Assembly: GCA_948567375.1 (NCBI GenBank)
Contig: OX419758.1
Span: 59,401,001 to 59,465,000, forward strand
Direction: 5' to 3'
Origin: Lunularia cruciata
Taxonomy: Eukaryota > Streptophyta > Marchantiopsida > Lunulariales > Lunulariaceae
DNA length: 64,000 bases
The notes under the pieces are model-generated. The model saw only the letters and a list, made by a program, of their open reading frames with translations, searched no databases and was not told where the DNA came from. Of this stretch, positions 49,901 through 61,200 are shown one piece after another (position 1 is the first letter of the stretch; the number at the start of each line of letters is the position of its first letter). The position numbers and the translations under genes are program-made.

Positions 49901-52900
49901 TTGTACGTGACAACCCTTAGCTTCCCTCTGGTCGTAGATTCGTAGTCGAGCTGAAATTTCTCTCTGTTGCAAAGTTCAACTAATTCCCGAACAGGATGCA
50001 AGTGTAGAGTGTCTGGGGTAACAATAGGTTGAAGCAGAGGTTCGAACACCTCCCACACCTTTTCTGAAGAAAATCCTGTATCAACTAGCACTGCACCAGC
50101 TAGAGATTCCACCAAATCGCCGAGCACCTGTCACAACCATCACCTACTTCCTTTAGAATTGACAGGAATAATAAAGTTATTCCCTTATTCAAATCCATTC
50201 TCATAGACACTAATGTTGCGGATTTACAAGGAAACGCAATCGCGAATCACCTAATTGGCAAAGGACATATCCAGCGAAAAGAAAAGCTCAATCACTCAAG
50301 CTCTTGCACCTTCACATTATCAGAATTGCGTACTACTGTGAAAGTGGAAAAATAGTCATCATGTACTTTCCGAGAAATACTTGCCTTTGGACCTTTGTCA
50401 CACTCCCACCCATAGAATGGTTCCCTTCCTTGGGAAACGTTATCAATGAATATAACAAATTTCCTCACTTGCTCTTCAAGATAAGGCGAATTGTGAAGGA
50501 GGTAATTTTGCAGGTCGTTTCTCACAGCAACACGAGCAAAACACTCATTGCTTGCTGTAGCTGATCTCAAATCGGTGAGAAATCCAGGATCAAGATCAGG
50601 AGAGGTTGCATAGAGATGAGACGTGATCAAGAAATCCAGAACCGCGTCACCGAGAAATTCTAGTCTCTGTTCCAGATACAGGATAGAAGCAGTCAGAAAA
50701 GCCGGCAACTGCTCCAAGGACAATGTTTGTGTGGAATCCAATATTCTTAAAGGGAGAAAAGGAGAATTTCATTATGCCTGAAATACCAGGAGAATCAGGG
50801 CGGTACAACCCTATTAAAAGCTTATTTCCGATCACAAGGCATGCAGTATTCTAAACGAAATAAAGGAAGATAGAAGTTGGTCAGGGAATAAAATTGGTAG
50901 TCTTTAGCGCAGAATCTCAATGGTGTTCTATAGAAAAAGAAAAACAATTGCTGTTGTTTCTTTACACGACATATCTGATAAATTATCCAATGCTACGAAA
51001 CCTTGGCATTCGCTCCTTGTCATGAAGAGACTCTACCTATGAAACGATCTGAGCTGTCATTGAGCACAATGATCAGGAACCAATCATGACCGCCAAGTAT
51101 CCTTTCGTATCAAAAGTTTGGGTACAGTTTCATTCAGAGTTCCTAAGAAAATTCAATGATGATGAGAATTTAGAATTGAAGAACCTGATAACAATTTCCG
51201 AATGGAATTTGATAGGATGAATGTGTGAGGGCCTCGACAAGTACAGCTTTATTTTGGAAAGTATACCCCAAAACCTCCTCCAACTTCCTCAAGTCTATAC
51301 CATGTATAAACCTTACATCTCCCGCACAGCGCGCACTAGCTTGTGCAATCAATTCGGGATCAAAGTTTACTTCAATCCCCATCCAATCCATAAACGCAAG
51401 AGCAGCATCCGGACCTCCATCCACTAAGTGAGCACCGATAAGAGCTTCCACAACATCAGCAACAGTCTTCTTCTGTACCCAACGGTGTCTTTCACTACAT
51501 TTGATCATATTTGTTTTAGATGCGTCTGTTGCATCATGCAGTGCATGGATAGCAGCATAGTTTCTCTCATCACATATGAGACGACATGGTCGACCAGGTG
51601 CAGCCCAATCGCGTGGTTGGAAGTGCTCGTCATGGATGTAAAGCTGCCAAGAGTCAAATTCGAAATATGAATACGCATAAATCTCAACAACCATGAAATA
51701 GATCGCTTGTTCCGTTTCTGCACAACATTGCTTCGGAAGTGTTTCGCTTCAAGATTTCCAGATTACCTTTCGTCTTGTTGACGATAATCTTGGCAGCCTG
51801 GGGATCTGATGTTCTAATCTCACCTTTGCTTTTAAGTTGTCGCTGTATGGACGATTTGTTTGAATCATGTCCACTGCTTTCCCTTTAAATTTATTTCATA
51901 GCCTCGCTATACAAACCTGAACCACTGAATCTTTGCTTGACTTTCATAACATTTCTTCAGTATCTCTAACAAAAACCTTGCCTTGAGAGCATTTTGCTTC
52001 TCCTCTTCAGTCTGTCAGTTCTCATGTTCAAATTTTGCAATAAGAATCCTGATATTTTACTAGATATTGGTATTGCTCTACGATGTTACAAGTTCTTTCC
52101 ATCTGATCCTCCTAAACTCGAAGTAAGTCGTTACAGTATTTAAACTGTTAAACTTGACTTCCGATGTTTCCTCTCATTAATTATACTCTATGTGAGATTC
52201 CCATGGAATCAAAATAACAGAAGCAAAGTTCAAAAAGGTCGCAGAGTAGATTTCTCCTTCAATATGACTGTTCATAAGACTATAAGGGACTAACAGTGAG
52301 GACTTACAGGAAAGTTTTTAGCGGTACCGAGTTTGTGTAGGAATGCGTTACAGATTACCCGCTGACGCATCTTTGTAAGCTGACCTTCGTGCTTGTGCTC
52401 ATTCACCAGAAAGAGCTGTTTACTGACTGCAAACTTCAGAAATGAATCACCAAATAGCTCGAGCCTCTCCAAACTAAACGTTTCCAGGCATGTAGCTGTA
52501 GTGAGTGCTTGAAGAACCTGCACTAACACACCCAAGACGTAAATAACGAGTGATGGTAGTTTTGATCATAAATCAACTTGGATAGCAACATTTAATTGCA
52601 AGTCTTCTTGACAAGAAGACTTACCGTTTTGGGCGAGACCTTGGATGCCCCGTTGAATGCGTCCTTCAGCATTTCCCGTAGTTGAGAAGCAATTAACATG
52701 TACTCAAGTCTATGCATGAAGGAAGGTACCAAGGACAGTGTATTCACTGTTCTAGTAGGGAAGCCCAGTACTTTTACGCTGCAAAATTCTGGCGGAAGCT
52801 CAACAAGCATTTCTGCTTTTGATGCAGATCCTAAAAGCCATAAGATATATGTGAGAAATCAGTTTTTCCACCTATCTTCTAAACGTTAGAAACATCTGGA

Positions 52901-55222
52901 CAGGGGCACTACACACAACTAACATGGGTGAACTCTATGACTTCTCCTATATTACGTTCTGAAATTCTCCCTCTATCAAGAACTGTGTAGACCATATCCT
53001 GAAAGTGTTAAGAGGAGTGCAATACCTGACGGAATACGTTTACAGGGTACCATCAGTAATCCAGAAGAGCTATCTGTACATGAGCTATATGCTTGTGGTA
53101 TATTGCGTGTATGAATATGAAACCCGTTTGTTAAAACACGGCTCTAAACCCACTTGTGACTGGACAAGACATGACATGGTGAACCAGGTATAAGAGGTAA
53201 ATCACTCTGAAACCATGATATGGTTATGGGATATGTGAAATAAGAGCAGGAGCCGTTCGTAGAACAGCGAATCAACACCCTCTGAGGTATACCATAATCC
53301 GTTTTAGACATAAAACGTATAGAAACTGAGCATCATAACTACCAATTTACAGCTTACTAGTACATCATCCAGAGACTGATGATTGAACATCTATTATACG
53401 AAGTCGTAATAAATACACGTGTTAAAATTAAGTGTAAGAATTTACTCGAAAGTTCGTATAAAGTTCGTGCTCTAAGACTGCTTTTCCTCACTTGGTAGCT
53501 TACATCAATTCGTATAAGAAAGACAGAAAGAGCAAAATCCTGCAATGCAAGTCCGTTGCTAAAATTGTGAAACACGCTTTGATTGAAACTCAAACGTGGA
53601 TTCACCTGGTTCTTTATCTGGTCGTTTTACGATAAGATTGTGCATCCTCATGAGTGGCTTAGCTTTCAGTAAAGGTTGACGTCGATGCACTAGATCCAAC
53701 TTGTACCTAAGTCAAAGCAACATGACAAAAACCAGTTTATAGATCAGTCCTACACGCCAATCCACTTCAGGGGGTTGAGGTGACCTTGTTCTGGAGACAA
53801 GATACAAAATTGCGAGTAGCTTCATAAACTAGACATTTTGGTAGCCATCTTATATAGTACCGACGGTGTCCACGCAAATTCCCATTACAAGCAGCAGCTT
53901 TGTGTTCAGCTATGTTAGCCAGTTCTGCAATATTTCAGAGATGACAGGAACTACAGTGTCATGATTATCCCAACTGCCCTTGTGGATCTCATTGATTTGA
54001 AAACTGTGACTACTCGGTGTTCCCAAGAGCCTTGTACCCTCCACAGCAGGCAATCATTACTAAAAATCTAGATCAAACACGCAGCTTTCCGAGCAGGTCC
54101 CACATACCGTTTCTTGAAGTAGTCGATATATGACAGATACTGTGAAGGATTGCACTCAAATTGACTGGTACCAGTCATATCCCACAGAACATCAACCACA
54201 CAGTACAAACTCCCATTGTAGACTGTCTCCACCAGAGAGTTAACCACTTTCTCTACAGGTACAGGCCCATCTGCCATCTGAAACACGCCACATGATTTTG
54301 CTGGGGACTTGCAATCCCAAGCTTCAGGTTTCGTTTCTATATGCTTGTGCATATCAACATCCGGAATTTCTGCAGGAATATTCCCGGGGACATTTGACAA
54401 AACTTCATGTATTGATGTCCAATCAACTGCTATCGAAGTTGAGCGATTCGGTACCACTGGAAGGAAAAGATAAAGTCGTCTGGGATCCCAGTGTGCTTGT
54501 GGCGAAGCTAGAGGTGTTGGTGCCTTTTGCTCTGTATTTCGGTCCAGCATTATTCTTATAATGCGCTCTTGAAACGATTGAGCATCCCTTAACTGCCAAT
54601 CGAGATGCAAACATCAGAAGAGATGAAATACCGATAGCAGTGCACTGAGATGTGCAAAGACGCAGGAATATTGATTGAAGGATTCGGTGCAATCTTAGTG
54701 TGCAGACCAAGTTAGACTGAGAAGTTGGATGCCATCTCCCAATATCCCATATTTCTTCATCGACAAGGGTGATACAGGTTACTGAACTCTAAACTGTTCG
54801 GCTTTGTTACGGACCTTCGAACACAAATACGAAAATAACTCTAGCTGAAGATGGATGACAGCAGATCGAAGCGTCTCAAATAAGGGGAGAAAAAGGTGAC
54901 AGGAAATTTTCATATAGGGATGTCGTGTTACCTGACAGACATCAAACTCGACCTCTCCACCAGGTACAAGCTGAACTTTGGCAACTCGCCCTTTTGTCAG
55001 ATGGAGCTCGGTTGTCGTTGAAATAATGTAGTTGTCGAAGCTCGCCTCCAGAAAAAGTGCGTAGGTCGCATATTCTCGATCTTGTGGCTCAGCAACTATT
55101 TGCAAGTCATATCCGAATAACCGAACCTTACTACATCCATCCTCCCACTGGCCTTGCAGAGTACTTGGTATCAGAGTGGAGTGAAGCTCCACCATGCAAT
55201 CTGATATTGTACAGAACGTCAT
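46903..55222 (-). CDS. DCL4: Dicer-like ribonuclease III (DCL4-type), PAZ to C-terminal dsRBD; 5' part not seen
   Basis: Exons on minus: 54932-55200, 54108-54592, 53606-53706, 52625-52830, 52308-52517, 51185-51643, 50385-50666, 49801-50127, 48271-49549, 47514-47652, 46903-47056. They join in frame to about 1,302 residues and TGA. Domains, numbered from the first full codon: platform/PAZ about 1-285 (VVNSLVETVYNGSLYCVVDV, YFKKRYKLDL); RNase IIIa about 354-500 (LERLELFGDSFLKF, then ADVVEALIGAHLVDGG); RNase IIIb about 560-700 (RLEFLGDAVLDFL, then LGDLVESLAGAVLVD), all catalytic acids present; first dsRBD about 715-800; a 400-residue acidic Ser-rich linker; last dsRBD about 1215-1300 (RFTYMVTVKFTLG). 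ELPPEFCSVKVLGF and PCRLICDE match DCL4 best, from memory. DCL4 makes 21-nt siRNAs including tasiRNAs. No helicase or DUF283 exon is seen up to 64000. An ATG at 55220-55222 could start a helicase-less form. Confidence 0.94.
48271..49489 (-). other. DCL4: Long acidic, low-complexity linker between the two Dicer dsRBDs
   Basis: The single large exon 48271-49549 starts with the end of the first dsRBD (WEHPYRKLAKTLVSQGR), then codes for about 400 residues rich in D, E and S with no recognised fold. Seed-plant DCL4, as I recall it, has a much shorter linker here. The frame is fully open, which argues for selection on coding. Confidence 0.75.
50128..50384 (-). other. DCL4: GC-AG intron inside the Dicer RNase IIIb domain
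   Basis: The exon ends GGTCCAAAG and the intron starts gcaagt, a classic GC donor with otherwise perfect consensus; it ends in tgtgacag before GTGCTCGGC. Joining there gives GPKVLGDLVES, the conserved RNase IIIb sequence. No GT donor nearby gives this frame. Confidence 0.85.
53233..53310 (+). repeat. Hairpin-repeat copy inside a Dicer intron
   Basis: AAATAAGAGCAGGAGCCGTTC, then GTAGAACAGCG, with a worn right arm. Left stem at 53253. It lies in the intron 52831-53605, on the strand opposite to the gene, like the SNRNP35 copy. Confidence 0.75.
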
Positions 55223-55299
55223 TAGTGTTCAAACTATCAACGGACAGTTTCTGAAATTGAGGGTACCAGACATGGAAGTCGAAGTCTCAACCCAATCCT

Positions 55300-58200
55300 T
55301 CCAAATATATGAGTGATGATGGGAGAAGAAGCCGTTCGCAGAACGGGAGGTCCAAACGCACTTAGGACCGAACTGATGCAAACCGAAAACATGCAGATCT
55401 AAGCAAGTAAATGCATGGAAGTGTAATCAACTAGGAATTGACAAGACAGACGATACGAATCGAGTGAAAGCAGAAGCGAAGATTGCTACATTCCATGAAC
55501 ATATTTGAGAAATAAGAACGGGGATCCGAAACCCACTAAGTAGGGAACCGATAACGTGTATACAAAGTGCATATGAAATGCAAGCATGACTATATGCAAA
55601 TAAAATTGGAGGGAGTCTGGCAATCAAGTACATAACAGAAAGTAAGCGGAAGTGATAGAAAGCAACAAGCAGAAATTGATACATTTCATAAGTAGCACCT
55701 GCAATGACTAAATATACATCATAGAAGAAGAAAAGAGATAGCAACAGCAATGGATTAAGCATATAGCATTGAAAGCAGAGGAGGATCATCGAGCGAGTAG
55801 GAAGGTCCAATCGGAAGAAAAAGGAGAAACATGGAGCGGGTAGGAAAAGCACAGCTTGAGTGTAAGGTGGGTAAAGTGGAGCCAGGTGGGAGAGGAGTGG
55901 ATAGTATCTTGACTGGGTTGGAGTGGCGCGTGAGAGGACCGGATATGAGATATGAGAGCAGAAGCTGTTCGAAGAACGGGAGATCTGGGACTCATTAAGT
56001 GCATATGAAGTGCATGTGTAATGGCGATGCAATGAATGTAAAATTAAATGAAAGAACAAACGGAAAGGAGATCAAGTGAAACACGCAGATCGAAAGGCAA
56101 AGCACAGACATCAAAAAGTGATCAGAAGATAACCCCGTGCGGAGAAACTGTTAATCGACGTGTAAACGAAAAGCGATAAGCAACGCATGGAGATGAATGG
56201 AGATGAAGTGCAACACGCAGATCGAAAGAAAGGAAGAGAGAGGAGTAGATATTAGTAGTCGATATTAGGAGATGCGAGCGGAAGCCGTTCGATGAACGGG
56301 GGATGCAGAACCCATTACATGCATATAAAGTATTAAATCTCATGAGTATTACATGATCAGTAGGATGAGAACCGTAATCAGAACATGAGATGAGTATTCA
56401 ACCTGTAAAGGAGATTAAGTGAATATAACAAATCGAATGTAAACTGAAGCAAAGGCATAATAGCAACATATCGAGAGCAACATATGTATCGAACTAGTAA
56501 GCAACGTGTAAACGATAACAGCTATGTCAAGAAATATTACACATCAGGTAATCGCTCACCGACAAGAGGACAGGGTATAAGGAAATGAGAGGAGAAGCCG
56601 TCCAAAGAACGGGGGATGCAGAGCGAGGCGTTAGCGAGGACTGGATATGAGATATCGCAACATGCTCTACTGAATGCATGAATCTTAAAACTGCACACTG
56701 ACGGAAGCAGACAGGCGGTCACAGAAAGCCTGCACGAAAGCACTAACGACTTCATCGGTGCCCAATGCAGTGCCAAAGTAGCTGGGCGAATCCAGTACCC
56801 CTCATTCCACGAAAATATTGAAGAAACGGGAGCAGAAGCCGTTCCAAGAACGGGGGATCCAGAACCCACTAAGTATGAAACTGACAACGTGCCTGTGCAG
56901 TGCATATGAAATGAAAGCATGAACGTGTGCAAATCGAAATGAATTGCATCTACGGAAATGGAATTGGATTGTAAGGTTACGAAGATAAATAGAAGTAAAG
57001 ACATAATTGATACATTTCATAACTAGCACCTACAGAGAACGAGTATACATCATGTAGTAACAAGCAAGACAACCGATGAAGCATCTGAAATTGAAAGACG
57101 GGGAGGACCATGATACAGAGTACCATCCAGCAAGGAGCAAAGACACATCTTTCGTTGAGGATGTGTGGAGTGGTGCGGAGTGGGAGAGGAGCGGATGGTG
57201 TCTTGGCTGGGTCGGAGCGAAGCGTGAGAGGACTGGATATAGAGAAATGAGGACAGACGCTGTTCAAGGAACGGGAGATCCAGAACTCATCGAATGCAAA
57301 TGAGATGCAAGATATGTAATGTATACAAGATAGCGAACATTTGATCCAATGATAGCACAAATAAATGTAACCTGGAAACATATCAAAAGTAATACCTATA
57401 TACAAGTAGCTTGCATCGAACAAGCGGAAACAGAACAACAGTGCATGTAGAGAAATGAAATAGACTTGACGAGCCAAACGAGAAAGATTCAGATAAACCG
57501 CAGTCGAAAATCAATGTAGCAGCCTGGAAATCTAAGGTCGTGGAAGATCCGTGAGTCAGCCCGAAAGTATGAAATCGCTCAGAGAACGAGGGAAGTAGAG
57601 CAAAGCGTTAGAGGACTGGACATAGATTATATCACAGCATGTGCTATGAACACATGAGTCCGGAAACACCAAAAACACAGAGAGAGTGAAGCAGAAGGGC
57701 GGTCATAGTACGCTTCCACGAAAGCCCGTAACACTTTATCAATGATAAAGTAGCTGGGCAAACGCCAGTACATCTCGTACCGAGTTTCTGTTCTAAAGTT
57801 CTAGAGTGCCAAGGCACTCACTGGATATAGAGAGATGAGGACAGAATCCGTTCAGTGAACGGGGATCCAGAAGTCACTGAGTGCAAATGCGATGCAAAAT
57901 ATGTAAAATATACCTGAAACCGAACATGTGGCCGATTTAGAGCATAAGTAAGAGCATATAACCTGGAAGTGAACTAATAGCCACACTTACATCTAATAGC
58001 ATATAACCAGCCTCGAATAAACAGAGCACCCTAACATATAGAGGACGAGCATCATCGAAAGAAACTATATGAGAAAGAAAACTTATGTAAATGTAACGTG
58101 GAAACAATCAAAAAGCAACCCCTATATCCAAGATACATGCTACTAAGAAGCGAAAACAGAGCACACTCATAAGTAGAGGAATAGAACCAACAGGAAGAAC

Positions 58201-61200
58201 GGTAGACAGAGGCAAACAGGAGTCAAGAGTCAAGTAGAAGGCTGGAAAACTCAAGTCGAGGAAGATCTGAGACACAGAAATCAACAGTCGTGGAAAATGA
58301 AGGTGTCAGGAGCGGGAGTATGAAATCGTTCAGAGAACGAGGGGAGACGAGCAGAGCATCGCAGGACAGGATAAAATATATCACAGCCAGCACTATGGAC
58401 GCTTGAGTCCTGAGATACAAAAACAACTGAGGGAAGCAGACGGCGGCCATAGTAAACCTCCACGAAAGCACACGCGACTTCATCACTGCCTCACGCAGTG
58501 CCGAAGTAGCTGAGCAACTGTCAGTACCCTCGTACCCAGTTTCTGCTCGAAAACTCATGAGTGCCACTGGATATTGTATCGCAGCATGCTCTGTTTAGTC
58601 CTAAAGCACTAAACACTGAAGGAAGCAGACAGGCGGTCATAGTAAGCTTTCATGAAAGCACTAACCACTTCATCAGTGCCTAACGCAGTGCAGAAGTTGA
58701 ATATATTGCGTAATGGATACAGAACCCGCTGACTAGACTGACTCTGATATTTGACAGTAGCATATTTGGAAACTGGGAGCTGAAGCCTTTCAAAGAACGG
58801 AGGATTCAGAACCCACTTAGAAGGGAACCGATATTAACCGAGAACATGCATATGGAAGTAATGAAATGTAGCATGAACGTATACAAATTGAAGATAATCT
58901 AAGCAACGAAGTAGACAAGGGAAGATAGGCAGAACTGATGGAAATCAGGAACGGAAATTGATGCATTTCATAAGTAGCACCTGCAGTGAACTAGCATGCA
59001 TTATGTAAGGCAGTCACATTTGCTCTTGCTCTTGATCAGTCGTCACTGATAACAAGCCAAACATAACATCTACGTCCTGTTTGACTAGAATAGAAGTAGT
59101 CACATATTGATAAACACGTAAATTTAGGTCGTGTAAAAATAGGGAGCAGTATTTGTCAAATATAATGTAATATCTAGTGTCCACTTGGTCGAGACTCTGA
59201 TTGAACTGCAGAGTGTCTGGGCGTTCAAAGCCTTAGATGTAGTTTGTACGGGCATCTATACCCACCGTTTCTTTGTTAATCTTTGTCGTTAACCTTTATT
59301 GGCAGAAACAGAGTAAGCATCTGAAATTGAAAGCAAAAGGAGAATCATCGAGCGAGTAGGAAGATCCATCCCTAGGCAAAGGGAAAGCAGTAGGAAAACA
59401 TAGTTTTAGTGGAGGATGGTTAGGGCGGAGCGAAGGACAGGACTGGATGGTGTATATCACAGCATGCTCTATGAGCGCATCAGTCCTAAAGCACTGAACA
59501 GTGGAAGGAAGCAGTAAGACTGTCAGAGCAAGCCTGCATGAAAGCACTAGCGATTTCATCAGTGCCCAACGCAGTGCCAAAATAGCTGGGCGAATGCCAG
59601 TACCGCTCGTACCGAGCTTCAAATCGAACGCACATGAGTGCCAAGGGGAAGTCAATTGCTTCCAAAAGTGCCGCTGAGGGATGGTCGGAGTGAGCTGTGC
59701 TGGAACCTGCGGGCCTTGGAGGAGTAGCGGTAAGGGCAGAAAGAATAAAAGGTGTCCTGATGGAAAGATGAAGAGACGTGGAGATAATGGTCATAGAAGA
59801 TGTAAAATTGGAAGCATGCGCAAAGAAAAGATGCGAGACGCACCTTGGCCTGGAAAAACATCGATCAGTACTGTGGGAATGACAAGCAACAGACTTGCAA
59901 TATGCAAATAATAAGAATAATAGAACCGAAATTGGTAAAAGCAGCGGATAAGAATGAGGAGAGTAGGAAGAGCCAAGAAACTGCATCAGAGGAGTGCGGG
60001 AGAAAGAGAGAGTCTCCTTTGAGAGAGAAGGGCAAGTAAGAAGTGGGTACCGTACAGGTAACAGTAACCTCCGTATTATATTGAACACAATAAAAGAAGT
60101 ACAGAATGGCGGGACTTCGAGGGCTGTTGACAGTAAAACCTATTTGAGAAATGGGAGCAGAAGTCGTTCGAAGGCCGGGTAACCCCCTTAGTAGGGAACT
60201 GATACAAACCAAGAACATGCATATGGAAATAATGAAATGCAAGCATCAACGTATGGAAATTGAATTGAAGATAAACTAAGCAACTAAATACACAACGGAA
60301 GATAAGCGGAAGTGATAGAAAGCAGGAAAGGAAATTGAAACATTTCATGAGGAACATTGTCCAGTGAGCTAGTATGCATCATGTAAGAAAAAAAAGGCAA
60401 CCTTCTGGAACAGAAACAGAGGAAGCATCTGACATTGAAAGGAGAGGAGAATCATCGAGTGAGTGGGAAGATCCATTAGGAAGCCAAGGAAAAGCAAAGT
60501 GCGAGCAGGAAAACATCGCTTTAGTGGAGGATAGCTGGGGTGTAGCGAAGTGGGAGAGGAGTGGATGGTATCTTGGCTGGGTTGGGCTGAACCGTGACAG
60601 GACTGGATATGGGTATATGAAGACAGAAGTCGTTTGAGGAACGGGATATCCAGAACTCATTGAAATGCATATGAAGTGCAGATGAAATGGCAATAAAATG
60701 GAAGTAGAACTGACTTAAAAATGCATGCGAAAAGGAGATTAAATGTAATTCATAAATAGCATGTACTATCAAGCATCGATCACATATAACTACATGTAGA
60801 GAATCTGTCAACCAATGTGTACTGAGAAAACGAAGAGTCAACTCATATAAAGAAATCGCGAAGTAAGCGTATGTGAAATAATCGAAACAAACTGAATGAA
60901 TCGAAAGCAAATTATAAACCGAGACTAATACAGAAATGCACAATCCAGTAAAAACCTAAAGCGCATGGTAAACGTAAAGCAAAGCATTTAAGGAAGTAGT
61001 AAACCACTTGTAAACGAAGACCGATGAGCCGGACATTGACTTATCAGCAAACGTCAGGTAATGAAACAAGAAGTCGGGAAACGGATAGGAACCACATTAT
61101 AAGGAGTTTTGGTTGAAGAAAGTTGGAGTTGAGCGCAGGGTGAGAGAGGAGAGTAAGGTGTTATGGCTAAGACTGATCGAAACAATGACAGGTTTGGGTA

